Assembly: GCF_963676685.1 (NCBI RefSeq) | Contig: NC_092345.1 | Coordinates: 45,839,838-45,903,837, forward strand | Length of the DNA: 64,000 nucleotides | Direction: 5' to 3' | DNA from: Mytilus edulis | Taxonomy: Eukaryota; Mollusca; Bivalvia; Mytilida; Mytilidae | Shown here: in pieces, positions 43,374-55,300 of the stretch | Numbering within the stretch: the first letter of the stretch is position 1 | How the letters are laid out: the number at the start of each line of letters is the position of its first letter | Position numbers and translations under genes: made by a program | The notes under the pieces: model-generated | What the model was told of the DNA's origin: nothing | Database searches by the model: none | What the model saw: the letters and a program-made list of their open reading frames with translations, nothing else

Positions 43374-43500
43374 TATGTCACCCGATCGACAATGTCGGGT
43401 GACATATTGCTATTCCTCTGTTTCTTTTTCACTATTATTATGGCACCCTCAACGGAGTTGGGGTGACATATTGTTATTGTTCGTTTCTTTTTTTCATATT
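43374..43500 (+). repeat. hairpin-module block 3
   Basis: One GTCACCCGA-type module followed by one GGCACCCTCAACGGAG-type module, each followed by ATATTG and a T-rich run; sits at a W unit boundary. Confidence 0.65.
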
Positions 43501-44401
43501 ATTATTATTATTTTTATTCTTCCACACTTTTTTGTCCATTCTATTTCTCGGAATTGGCTTGAACAATATTGATGGAACTATACCATAATGTAGACCACCA
43601 CATTCTATAGTGCAGTGGGGTATGGCACCATCAAGATGGCTGCCGTTGCCATGGAAACGAAACAAATGTGAAAAAATCCTGTTTTTTGTTTTGGTGAACT
43701 CTTTTGAAATGCTTAAACTCAGAAACATTACATTTTGATACAATGTAGGTGCCGGCCATATACAGGTGTTGGATGATTTTGGCACTCATTGGAACTACTA
43801 TGTTGCCATGGAAACTACACCAAAAATTTCCAAAATATCAAAATGCTCCAAACTTCATGAAACTTCACAGTAACGATGAGCAACATTGGAAGATGTGGAA
43901 TTTGGCGTTGGAATTTCCAAAATATCTGTTGTTACCTTGGAAACAATGCAAAAAGGTCAAAACTTTGAATTTTCACAGAACATTCCAGAACATCAATGTT
44001 AAATTTATTCTAGAGACATTAAATGGTATATGATTATGGAGGGCAAAAATTGCAGCGGGGGTTTGACTTTGGAATATTCAAAATGGCCGCCGTTACCATG
44101 GAAACAGCAAAATTATGAAAAACTTCAAAATGCTTTAAATGTAATGAAACTTATAACAAATGTTGCCTAGCTTATGTAGAGTTAACTTTTGAGTTTAGAA
44201 TTTCCAGAATGTCTGCCGTTACCATGGAAACAATGGAAAACAGGTCAAAAATCTAGATTTTAGTTTTGATGAACTGTTTGGATATGCTTTAACTCAGAAT
44301 CATTATATTTTGATACAATATAGGTGCCCACTATATACAGGTGTTGGATGATTTTGGCACTCATTGGAACTACTATGTTGCCATGGAAACTACACCAAAA
44401 A

Positions 44402-44955
44402 GATTCTGCTGTATCGGATAGAATTCCTAAACGGGAATGATCTGGAGAAATTTTTCATTGCTGTTTTTCTGCCGATTCAGTCCAGATTGCATCCAGATCT
44501 TGTCCATTGCGAACCGTTTTTGCCGAAACCGTTCTGAAACAGTCCCGTTATTAATTCTAAATTCGTCAATGATACCAACGTCGGAGTCCCGACAATTACA
44601 GAATACAATACGACAGAGACCAGACAAAGCCGTTTGCAATGCGATAGAGCGCACGGTGATAGGATTATGTTCCGACAGTACCTGATCATTACCTGGCGAA
44701 AGATACAAATCGGATTGGAATCGGATTGAGAACGGGATAATCGGGACAAATTCGGCTGAAAACGGCTGAATCTGGACGCTTCCTGAACAATATCTGATTG
44801 TCGTTTTGAATAAATAATTTATTTTTCAAATTTAAATGAAAATTTGAATTTCCATCCACGATTCACAGGACTTAATCGGACTTTTGACAAATTTTAATCG
44901 GGAATGGTCCTGTCAAGGACGGCAGTAAAAATCGTGAATGTGTGACCCCAGCTTA
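44402..44955. mobile_element. 554-bp insertion of unknown type in a W unit
   Basis: W sequence stops after CATGGAAACTACACCAAAAA and resumes at AGGGAAAACACATTGAAG. The interval is unrelated, with more balanced base composition and repeated CGGGA/TCGGA words (AATCGGATTGG, GAACGGGATAATCGGGAC). It ends GTGTGACCCCAGCTTA. No terminal inverted repeat or target duplication could be matched, so it may be a truncated element. Confidence 0.45.
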
Positions 44956-45200
44956 AGGGAAAACACATTGAAGCTGCATTTCCTGCAATGATATTAGATC
45001 AAACCTTCTACAACTAAATGGATGTGATGTAACATGGCATGTCTTAAAGTGGAACCTGTCTTTGGAATTTTCCAAAAGTGGCACCTGTCTTTGTAATTTT
45101 GGAAATGGTACCCGTTATCATGGAAATATCAAAAATTTCAAAAATTTCCAAATTCTCCAAAATTGAAGAAAGTTTACAAGAATGGTAACAGACATCAGTA

Positions 45201-45500
45201 GATGTGCTCTTTGACTTTGGAATTTCCAAAATGGCTGCTGATGTTACCATGGAAACAAGGCAACATTGTGTGTTAAATTTGTTAATCCGCTAAATGTTCT
45301 AAAATGTTAATTGATGTCTACATGATGAGGTCTTCGACTTGTGAATTTCCAGTAGATGTGCTCTTTGACTTTGGAATTTCCAAAATGGCTGCTGCTGTTA
45401 CCATGGAAACAAGGCAACATTGTGTGTCAAATTTGTTAATCCGCTAAATGTTCTAAAATGTTAATTGATATGTCTACATGAGGTCTTCGACTTTGCAATT
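45201..45500 (+). repeat. 154-bp tandem duplication within W DNA
   Basis: GATGTGCTCTTTGACTTTGG, GTTACCATGGAAACAAGG, CAACATTGTGTGT and TTTGTTAATCCGCTAAATG occur twice with a 154-bp offset (45201 and 45355), with few differences; a local duplication younger than the surrounding modules. Confidence 0.65.
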
Positions 45501-45589
45501 TCCAAAATGGCTGCCGTTACCAAACATGGCATTAATTTGTATATCCGTTGTCAAAAAATTGTCACCATAATCACCCTTTATCAGAGTGA

Positions 45590-48380
45590 GAAGATCTATA
45601 AACACAGCTGTCCCGTCGTATTATAACACTTGCAACAGCTCTTTCAAGTCATCATACCAAAGTGGAAAGATCTTTTAGGCTTTGTCTGATTTATAAGATT
45701 GAAGTCTCGACTTCCATGAGGAAATTAAAAGTGATGCATTGTGCCAGTGGAGTTTCATTCTCACCAATTAAAAACGTGAAAAAGAACTCTTCCAGTGGTC
45801 ATTTCTGTATTTTCTTGACAGGCTTTAATATAAGTGACAGTTGTATTCAGATATTTTTTTGACTGCAGGATGTATAAATGCACAGCCACGTCCTCCCCGG
45901 ATAAAGATAATGATGTACGTTGAGAAAGTTGTCCCAACTCTTTCAACAGTCATCCCATACCTCTTCACATGTTGAACGAATCCTTTCAAGAATTATCCCT
46001 TACCTCTAAGCACGTTGAACAACTGTTAAAATAGTCATCCCTTACCTGTCTGTATATTGAACAACTCCTTCAAGAGTCACCCCTTATCTCTATTCACGTT
46101 GAGCGACTTTTTCATGGTCATTTAAGTATTTCCGCCACTCGCTTTAATATATGTCACTGGTATTGAGACGTTAATTGGACTGAAGGATGTATAAATACGC
46201 AGCCACGTCCATCCGGATAAGGACAATGATCTCTGTACGTTGCGTAATTTGTAACAACTCTATCAGGAGTCATTCCTTACCTCTTCACACATTGCACGAC
46301 TCTTGAAGTGTCATCCCTCACCTCTCTGCACGTTCAACAACTCTATCAAGAGTCATCCCTTACCTCAGTGCACGTTAAACGACTCCAAGAATCATACCTT
46401 ACCTCTAAGCACGTTCATCGACTCTTTCAAGAATCATCCCTTACGTCTAAGCACATTGAACGACTATTAAAAGAGTTGTCTCTTACCAGTCTGTATATTG
46501 AACGACTACTTCAAGACTCATCCCTTACCTCTTCACGCATTGAACTACTCTTTCAAGTGTCATCCCTCACCTCACTGCACGTTGAACAACTCTCATCAAG
46601 AGTCCTCCCTTACCTCAGTGCACGTTAAACGACTCCAAGAAGCATCCCTTACCTCTAAGCATGTTGAACGACTTTTTAAAGAGAGTCATCCCTTACCTCG
46701 TAGCACGTTCAACGACTCCTTTAAAGAATCACCTCTTACCTCTTACCAATGTTAAAAGAGTTATCCTTACCTGTCTGTATATTGAACGACTCCTTCGAGA
46801 CTGATTCCTTTCCCCCATGCACTGTAAACGACGCTTTCAAGAATCATTCCTTACCTCATAGCACTTTGAACGACTGTTTAAAGAGTTATCCTTACCTGTC
46901 TGAATATTGAACGACTCCTTGGAGACTGATCCCTTACCACTAAACACAGTGAACGACTCTTCCAAGAGACATTCCTTACCTCGTAGCACGTTGAACAACT
47001 CCTTTCAAGAATCATCCCTTACCTCTAAGCACGTTGAACGACTATTAAAAGAGTTATCCCTTACCTGTCTGTATATTGAACGACTTTTTCCAGACTCATC
47101 CCTTACCTCTATGCACATGGTCATTTCTGTATTTCCTCGACAGGCTTTAATATATGTGACTGTAGTATTCAGATATTTATTGGACTGCGGGATGTATAAA
47201 TACTCAGCCACGTCCCCCTCCCCCCGGATAAGGACATTGATCTCTGAACATTGAGTAATCTGTAACAACTCTATCAAGAGTCATCCCTTACCACTCTGTA
47301 CGTTAAAAGACCATTTTCCTATGGACGTTGAACATCTCCTTCAACAATCATCCCTTACCTCTCTGCACGTTTACCGATACTTTCAAGAGCCATACATTAC
47401 CCTTGTTTTCTCGACAGGCTTTAATATAAGTGACTGCTGTATTCACACGTTTTTTTAGCTTGAAGGATGTAGAAATACACAGCCACGTCCTCCCCGGATA
47501 AAGATATTGATCTCTGCACATTGAGTAAGTTGTAACAACTATTTCAACAGTCATCCCATACCTCTTCACACACTGAACGACTCTTTCGAGTGTCATTACT
47601 GATCTCTCTGCACGATAAACAACTCTATCAAGAGTCATCCCTTACCTCTATGCACGTTGAACGACTCTTTAAAGAATCATCCCTTACCTCTAAGCACATT
47701 GAACGACTGTTAAAAGAGTTGTCTCTTACCAGTCTGTATATTGAACGACTACTTCATGACTCATCCCTTACCTCTTCACACATTGAACTACTCTTTAAAG
47801 TGTCATCTCTCACCTCTCTGCAAGTTGAATAACTCTATCAAGAGTCATCTCTTACCTCTATGCACAGTGAACGACTCTTTCAAGAGACACCTCTTACCTC
47901 ATAGCACGTTTAACGACTCCTTTCAAGAATCATCCCTTACCTCTATGCACGTTGAACGACTGTTAAAATATGTATCCCTTACCTGTCTGTATTGTCTGTA
48001 TATTGAACGACTCTTTCGAGACTCATCCCTTACCTCTATGCACGTTGAACGACTTTTTCCTGGTAATTTCTGGATTTGCCCGACAGGCTTTAATATATGT
48101 CACTGTTGTAATCTGAGGTTTATTGGACTGCGGGATGTATAAATACGCAGCCACGTTCCCCCCGGATAAGGACATTGATCTCTGTACGTTGAGTAAGTTG
48201 TAACAACTCTACCAAGATTCATCCCTTACCTCTTTACATGCTGAACGACTCCTTTAAAAATAATCCCTCACCTTTCTGTACGTTGAATGACTCCTTTAAC
48301 ACTCCTCTCTTACCTTTAAGCTTCAAGAGTCATCCATTACCTTTCTGTATATTCAACGACTCTTTCATTTTTTTACCGGA
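45590..48380 (+). repeat. palindromic minisatellite (about 43 bp) in Helentron 5' region
   Basis: Dozens of degenerate copies of a word of the type TTGAACGACTCTTTCAAGAG followed by TCATCCCTTACCTCTAAGCACG. Each contains GACTCTT-TC-AAGAGTC or a variant, a near-perfect palindrome. Longer segments with TATA-like boxes are interspersed (about 45840, 46140, 47150, 47420, 48090), giving a higher-order pattern. Small ORFs here with repeated SSLTS words simply translate the minisatellite. Confidence 0.8.
46138..46260 (+). promoter_or_regulatory. representative TATA-like segment in Helentron 5' region
   Basis: GGATGTATAAATACGCAGCC with the TATAAATA box at 46190-46197, followed by CCGGATAAGGACAATGATC. 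Near copies have boxes at 45873, 47195 and 48138; more diverged ones lie near 48411, 48677, 48851 and 49062. All point toward the transposase ORF. Confidence 0.4.
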
Positions 48381-49376
48381 AGAGTGACTATTTTGCTGTG
48401 TTTGGTGTATAAATTTCCTGCAACTCCCGGTCTAAATGAAGTGATCACAAGTGATGCATCGTGTAATGAGATTTCAACACTCGCAAATCGTTAAAGAACT
48501 ATAGTTACAGCTCTGTGAATAATCATCCCTTTCTCTTTCTTCTAACAAGCAGTAACATCTGTCTCACAAGTGAATGGTAAAAATGCATAAACACAGCCCT
48601 GGATGTGGATTTTAACGTATACACGTTGAGTATTACTTTACCAGAGTCGAAAGATACGTTAGGCTGTGTTTGATCTATAAAATAGACGACACTCCCAGAG
48701 GAGTTTCAATCTCATAGTTAAGAACCATTGTAACTACTCTTTATATAATATTTCCTTTGACACATCTATACATTAAGATCAGAAACATTCTTGTCTTCAG
48801 GCATTCAGTAAAATCTGCCTGACAGCTGACGTTTCGTTGACTGTAGGATGTATAAGTACGCAGCCACAACCGTTTTAAATGAGGACACTGATCTCTGTTG
48901 CAACCCCCGACCAAAATGAGGACAATGAAGTGTAGGTAGAAATCCACACACACTCAACGTTAAAGAACCTCTGTTACAACTCTAAGAACGATATTTCCTT
49001 TGACTCTTTCTGACATTTATTCAAATCAGTCTTGCAGTTGGAACCTATTGCATTGCAGGACCTATAAATCAATTATTTTCTACTGCATGTAAATGTTTTC
49101 TAAGTAAGGAACACGACAGTTCATTCGATTAGATTTAGGTATTTGCGCTTTTGATTTTCCGAATTTTCATTTGAGATATGAATTAAATGGTTATACTTTA
49201 TTTACTAGTATTTGATAACAAATCTTGAAATTCATACAATTTACACAAATAAGATTTTGTCACACAAGACATTTTTTATGAAAAGTCGTGGTTGTGGAAT
49301 AATTTGCTCCGCTACAAAGTAAAGATATTGAAACCCAAATGCATGTTTTATTTTGTGATATACTAAAACTGTTAAT
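48381..49376 (+). promoter_or_regulatory. leader region of the Helentron ORF
   Basis: Contains further promoter-like segments (TATAAATTTCC near 48411, CTATAAAATAGAC near 48677, TGTATAAGTACGCAG near 48851, CTATAAATCAATT near 49062) and then about 300 bp of AT-rich DNA before the ATG. The last TATA-like box is the most likely promoter by position. No exon upstream of the ORF was recognised. Confidence 0.35.
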
Positions 49377-52300
49377 ATGGATTCACTTAACCATCAACTA
49401 CAAAATGAATGTTTGCAAACGGCTGTTGCATGTTTATTGGGTGAGGTACGATATCATTGTTCTGTAATAAGAGATTTTGAACTTCCATCAAACTTTACAA
49501 TACAAGATCCCAAAATCCATGTAAAGAGGAAAAAAAAGAAATCAGATTCTAGATTAAAAAGGAATATAGATAAAGAAAGAAAGAGGAAGGAAAGACAATT
49601 GCTAAAACAACGAGAACAATCAACGAGTATTATAGGGGAGCCATCTTCTTCCCGATTTCAAAAACTATATGAAAAAGATGATCGGTACAGGGAAAATAAA
49701 AAGGCATATAGTAGAGAAAGATATAGTAGTGATGTTCCTTGTCAAATAGCAAAGAAACAGTCAAAAAAGCAGAAATATAAATCAAACATTCAACTTCGAC
49801 AAGCACATAACGATTACATTAAAAAGAAATACAGAGAGAACGTTCCATTCAAAGACGCATGTAAAGATTACATAAAGAACAAATACAAATCTAACATTCA
49901 ATTTCGAGAAGGACACAAGGAATATATCAAGAACAAATACAAGGCAAACATTGAATTTCGACAAGCACACAAAGATTACATCAAGAACAGATACAAGTCC
50001 AACATTTTATTTAAAAAATCCCAGAAGGATTACATCAAGAACAAGTACAAGGCTAACATTAAATTTCGACAAGCACAAAAGGATTATATCAAGAACAGGT
50101 ACAAATCAAACATTCAATTTAAACAAATACAAAAGAATTGTTGTAAAAAAAGATATGTTCAATTTCAATTAGCTATAAGAGAAAGATATGCTAGTGATAA
50201 AGACTTCCAGCTGAAATTGAAAACATCGAGCCTTCTTAGATATAGACAGAATGTGCTATTCAGGGAGAAGTGCAAGCTTAAACTACGCGACCAATACAAA
50301 CGTGAGTTACGCTATAGGGAAAAGAAGATTTTACTTGTACAAAAGAGACGAACAAAGTGTGTAGATGATATTGCAGCATGGTTTAGACAACAAGTAAGGG
50401 ATGGACCAAGTTACATTTGTGCTGTTTGCATCAAATTAAAGTTCAGGAAGCAAGTTGTTGAATTGGACAAGGACAAGTATGACAAGAAAGACAAACAGAG
50501 TGCAGCAGTTGCAAATAAGTGTATTACTTGTCAATTTAAATCTGATTGTACAGATAAATGCCCAATTAAGTGTCCGACCATAAGCCATAAATTATGGATA
50601 TGCTACACTTGCCATCGCCACCTCTTAAAGGGTAAGATTCCAGCAGATGCAAGTGCCAATGGTTTACAGCTTCCAACTATTCCAGTAGAACTCAAATCTT
50701 TAAATTTATTAGAGAAACAGCTTATATCTCTACGAATACCTTTTATGAAACTTGTTCAACTACCTAAAGGGAACCAAAGAGGCATAATAGGTCCATGTGT
50801 TTCAGTACCGACAGATGTTCAAAAAACAGTACAAATTCTCCCTCGTTCTGATGATGAAACACAGGTTGTCCGATGTAAGCTCAAGAGAAAGCAGTCATAC
50901 ATAGGTTATTGCCAGTATGCATTTGTCAGCACCAAAAAAATTTGTAAAGGAATAGAATGTTTAAAGGAAAGAAATCCATTGTATAAGGATATAGCTTTTA
51001 ATGATAAATGGCGTGCCAATCTACCACCAGATTTTGAAGATATGACAGCAGCAGAGGAAGGGAATGAAAGACATTCTGAAATATCAAAGGTACAAGACGA
51101 AACAAAAGAACACGAACATGATAAACAACAAGAAGGTGAGAATGTCCATGTTCAAGGAAATGAAAGCAATCCTGAAATATTAGAGGAAGTCATAACAACT
51201 GAAAGCGATAAAGAACAGCAACTTGAAGAAGTTCACAATATCAAAGACAGAGGATTTCCATCTGATACATGTCTGCAGCCAGTAGATATAGGGCAAGAGA
51301 TACTTGATCAACATTTCGACGATATTTTTTGTGTTGCACCAGGTGAAGGTAGTACACCTGTGAGCATGATGACAGAGGTAGGCAATGAAGCAATGTCCTT
51401 TCCTGCACAGTTTCCTGAAGGATTGTTTGGGTCATTTGATAACAACAGATCAGTTCATCTCACAAGAACAAGGTACTTCCACGCAAGGCTCTTAAGTGGT
51501 GATATGAGATTTTCAACTGATTCGTCATACATATTTTATGCACAGTATCTTTCAGAACTAGAACAAGTAATATCCAAAGTTTCCATAGCTCTACGAAAGA
51601 GCAGTGGCAAAGATACAGCAGGTAATAATATAACAGCTAGTATGTTGACGGATAGAAATCAATTGAAAAGTCTGTTGTCTACAGATCAGGGCTACAAATT
51701 TTTAACTCCCATTCGAGGTACTCCTCCATATTGGCAGTCAGTTTTAAAGGGCCTATTGGCAACAATTCGCCAGCTAGGAATACCAACATGGTTTGCCACT
51801 TTTTCTGCTGCTGATATGAGATGGTCAGAAATTATTAATCTACTTATGAAACAACAGCAAAGTACTCAATCTTTTGATGATCTGGATTGGACAGCAAAAT
51901 CTGAAATATTGAGGTTAAATCCTGTCATGAACGCTGTCATGTTTGATCACAGGTTCCACACCTTTCTTAAGGAGATAATCATTAAGCGTAGCATTGTTGG
52001 CAAGGTAAAGGACCATTTTCATAGGATAGAGTTTCAACAACGTGGCTCTCCTCATGCACACTGTCTTTTTTGGATAGAGGATGCACCGTTGCTCGATAAA
52101 GCTGACGACCAGACAGTGTGCGACTTTGTTGACAAATATGTCACGTGTGAATTACCAGATAACACAGTGGACCCAGAGCTTCATGAAATAGTTAGCAGTG
52201 TTCAGCAACACAGCAAACATCATACTAAGTCTTGTAAAAAGAAAGGCACCACCTGTAGATTTCACTTTCCGCGTCCACCCTCAGAAAAAACGTTTATCTC

Positions 52301-55300
52301 AAGACGTCAAAGCCTGGCAGATCCACAATTAAAAAAACCTCCACAACAGCTAAAAGATCATGCTCAGTCTGTTTTACATAATCTTTGGACAATTATTAAT
52401 AATGAGAATTTGGGAGATATTACAACTGACCGTTTATTTGCTGCTGCTGGAATTACTCAAAAAGATCTTGAGGATGCATCTAATATCCTGACAAAAAGAA
52501 ATACTGTCACACTGAAACGTTCTCCATCTGACTTGTGGATAAACCAGTACAACCCCGATCTGCTACGATGTTGGAACGCGAACATGGACATACAATTCAT
52601 CACAGATGCATATTCATGTGTAATGTATATCATATCTTACATTTCAAAAGCAGAGAGAGAGATGGGGATAGTATTAGAAAATGCGAGCAAAGAGGCTGCA
52701 GCAGGTAATTGTGGTGCACAACAGGCTATGAAAAAGATCGGGGGAGCATACTTTCGTCAACGAGAAGTTAGTGCACAAGAAGCAGTTTATAGAGTTTGTG
52801 GATTGCACCTGAAAGAAAGTTCTAGGAAGGTGCAGTTTGTTCCTGTTGGTGAAAATCAAGTTAAAATGAGTCTCCCATTAAATATGATCATGAAGAAAGC
52901 GGAACAACTGCAGGACAACGATATTTGGATGCTGTCCCTATATGATAGATATAAGGCAAGACCAGTAGATATTGTGTTTGAGAATGTATGCTATGCATCT
53001 TTTTGTTCAGAGTACCGTGTTCTTTCACCATCTCAAATACCTAAACATCCTATAAAGTGCCAGGTCTATAAGTTACAAAATGAATATGGATGCATCCAAA
53101 AACGATCTAGGACTGATTCAGCAGTAATTAAATACCCTAGATTTTCACAAGAAAAATACCCTGAATTACATTTTCATGCCAATCTTCAGCTGTTTCTGCC
53201 ACACAGATTAGAAAGTCAATTAAAACCGATAAAATTTAAATCATACGAAGAAATGTTCATGAATGGTTTTGTAATATTACCACCAGCAAAGCAAGCAGTT
53301 AGTGTAAAATCCATTGTTGATACCAACAGGCTATTATTTGAACAAAATGTTGAAGACTTGGATGAGGCAGAGGAGTTGTTACAAGCTGAAGGAACACAAG
53401 AAGATGCATGGGCTTTGATTGCGCCTGAGGCAGAAGCAGAGCGATTGGATGGAGAACTTAGCAGAGAAGAGTTGTATGAAAAAGAAATTGAAATTGAAAT
53501 ACCTGAATTAGATACTGCTAGTCGAAAAACTAATAAAGGCCATGATATTGAAATAAGGCAAACATTATTTCCTGGTCCACAAATGAAAACCTTTATTCAA
53601 CAACTTAATACAGAACAAAGGGGTATATTTTACAGAATACGACAGTGGTGTATAGACAAGGTGAATTCCAAGGATCCTGAACCATTCAGAGTCTTTATAA
53701 ACGGAGGTGCAGGCACAGGAAAAAGTCATTTGATAAAGTGCATTTATTATGAAATGAACAAAATATTATCACCTCATTCTGCAAATCCAGACGATATAGT
53801 TGTCCTTTTAACAGCTCCTACAGCAACAGCAGCTTACAATATTGGTGGTACTACACTTCATCAAGCTTTTTCGCTACCAAAATCTCTACATCTTCCATAT
53901 ATCTACCTTAGAGATGATGCAATTAACAAACTTCGCTCTAAATTGCAGAATTTGAGTATACTGATAATTGACGAAATATCTATGGTTGGTCAACCGGTCC
54001 TTTTGTATATTAGTGAGAGATTGCGACAAATAAAACAAAGTAGAAATGCACTATTTGGTAACATTTGTGTTATAGCAGTTGGTGACTTTTATCAGTTGCC
54101 ACCTGTAAAACAGAAGTCTCTCTACAATTTAAAGCCTGACAGCCAATTTCCGCTTTGGAGTTCTAACTTCTCCATAGTAGAACTAAAACAGATCATGAGA
54201 CAAAAGGACGATATCATGTTTGCACAGTTACTCAACCGTTTGCGTGTGAAAAAGAAAAGTGACAGTTTACGGTTAGATGACCAAGCCATTTTAAAGTCAT
54301 GTGAACAACATACAGTCCCACCTGAAACACTGCACATATTTGGAACTAACAAGGAAGTGGCTTTACACAACAACCAGATGATTGAATCAGTTTGTGCAAT
54401 CACCCAAACTATTAATGCACTGGATTATGATAAACATCCTCAAACAGGTAAACTTAAAGTGAGAGAGGTACCCTATGAAACTTCGTATGATTTTTTACCA
54501 GCACATTTGGTTATTGGCCCAAAAGCAAGAGTTATGCTCTTGAGGAATGTAGATTTAGCATGCGGTTTAGTCAATGGAGCAATGGGTACTGTTACTAATG
54601 TTTTACCCCCAAAACCAGGATTTTCCTCACCACAAGGTGTCATGGTACTTTTTGACAATAAGAAAATTGGTCACGGTAACAAACAATCTACCTCTGAACA
54701 TCAGGCTACTATAATTACCATGTTTGAGGAAAATCTTGAAAAAAATGCAGTGAGGTATCAGTTTCCACTTCAATTGTCGTGGGCTTGTACCATTCATAAG
54801 GTGCAGGGCATAACTACAGATAAAGCTGTTGTTTCTCTAAAACATATCTTTGCTGCAGGTATGACATACGTGGCTCTTAGTCGTGTTACATCAATGGCTG
54901 GGCTCGTCATTAAAGATTTTGACGAAAAACATATATATTGTAATGAACAAATCGGTAAGGCTCTCGAACAAATGCCTCAGTTTTTGACGGTTAAAGACAG
55001 AACCATTGAGCAAAATGAGATGGTTGTAGTCCTTCATAATATCCAAGGACTAATTCCACACATTAACGATATCAGAGCTAATTCTGACATTTCAAATGCA
55101 AATATCATTTGTTTGACAGAAACATGGTTGGAAAATAAAACTCTCTTCCCATCCTTGGATGGTTATAACTTTTTACACAAAGACAGATATTCTTCTTATC
55201 CATCGGAGAAAGCTATATTCCAAGAACTCCAACAAAAAAAGCACGGCGGTGTAGGAATATACGTAGGAAATCAACATCAGTGCTGTCCGCTTACACTTGA

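Larger units (their letters stand above)
35841..45535 (+). repeat. W repeat array, left block (nine head-to-tail units)
   Basis: Units start near CTTCCAC.(C/A)...TTTTGTCC and end with a conserved tail (GAAGGGTG[A/C]CATCCG, TATTGCTTGCAATGGCAA, TCTAGTT). Approximate units: 36099-37117, 37183-37995, 38009-38775, 38796-39683, 39697-40320, 40573-41313, 41325-42350, 42359-43373, 43518-45535 (the last broken by an insertion and by the Helentron). Each unit consists of modules of about 120 bp, typically TTTGACTTTGGAATTTTC, AAAATGGC[C/T]GCCGTT, ACCATGGAAAC, AAAATTTCAAAATGCTCC, AAACTTAATGAAACTT. Many ORFs of 60-140 codons cross the modules but share no fixed frame and are not genes. All units face the same way. 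Confidence 0.88.

Noticed and set aside
36226..44033. Many 60-140-codon ORFs in the W array
   Set aside because: They translate the repeated modules; similar peptides appear in both strands and different frames, so they follow the repeat rather than selection on protein.
44427..44749. ORFs of 82-93 codons inside the 554-bp insertion
   Set aside because: They overlap on both strands, have no domain, and the insertion has no sign of coding constraint.
46308..48142. Plus-strand ORFs with SSLTS and HVERL repeats
   Set aside because: They are translations of the 43-bp minisatellite, with breaks at each degenerate unit.
45590..48380. CRISPR-like array of short palindromic repeats
   Set aside because: The spacers are not unique and units are degenerate; the host is a eukaryote and the setting is a rolling-circle transposon.
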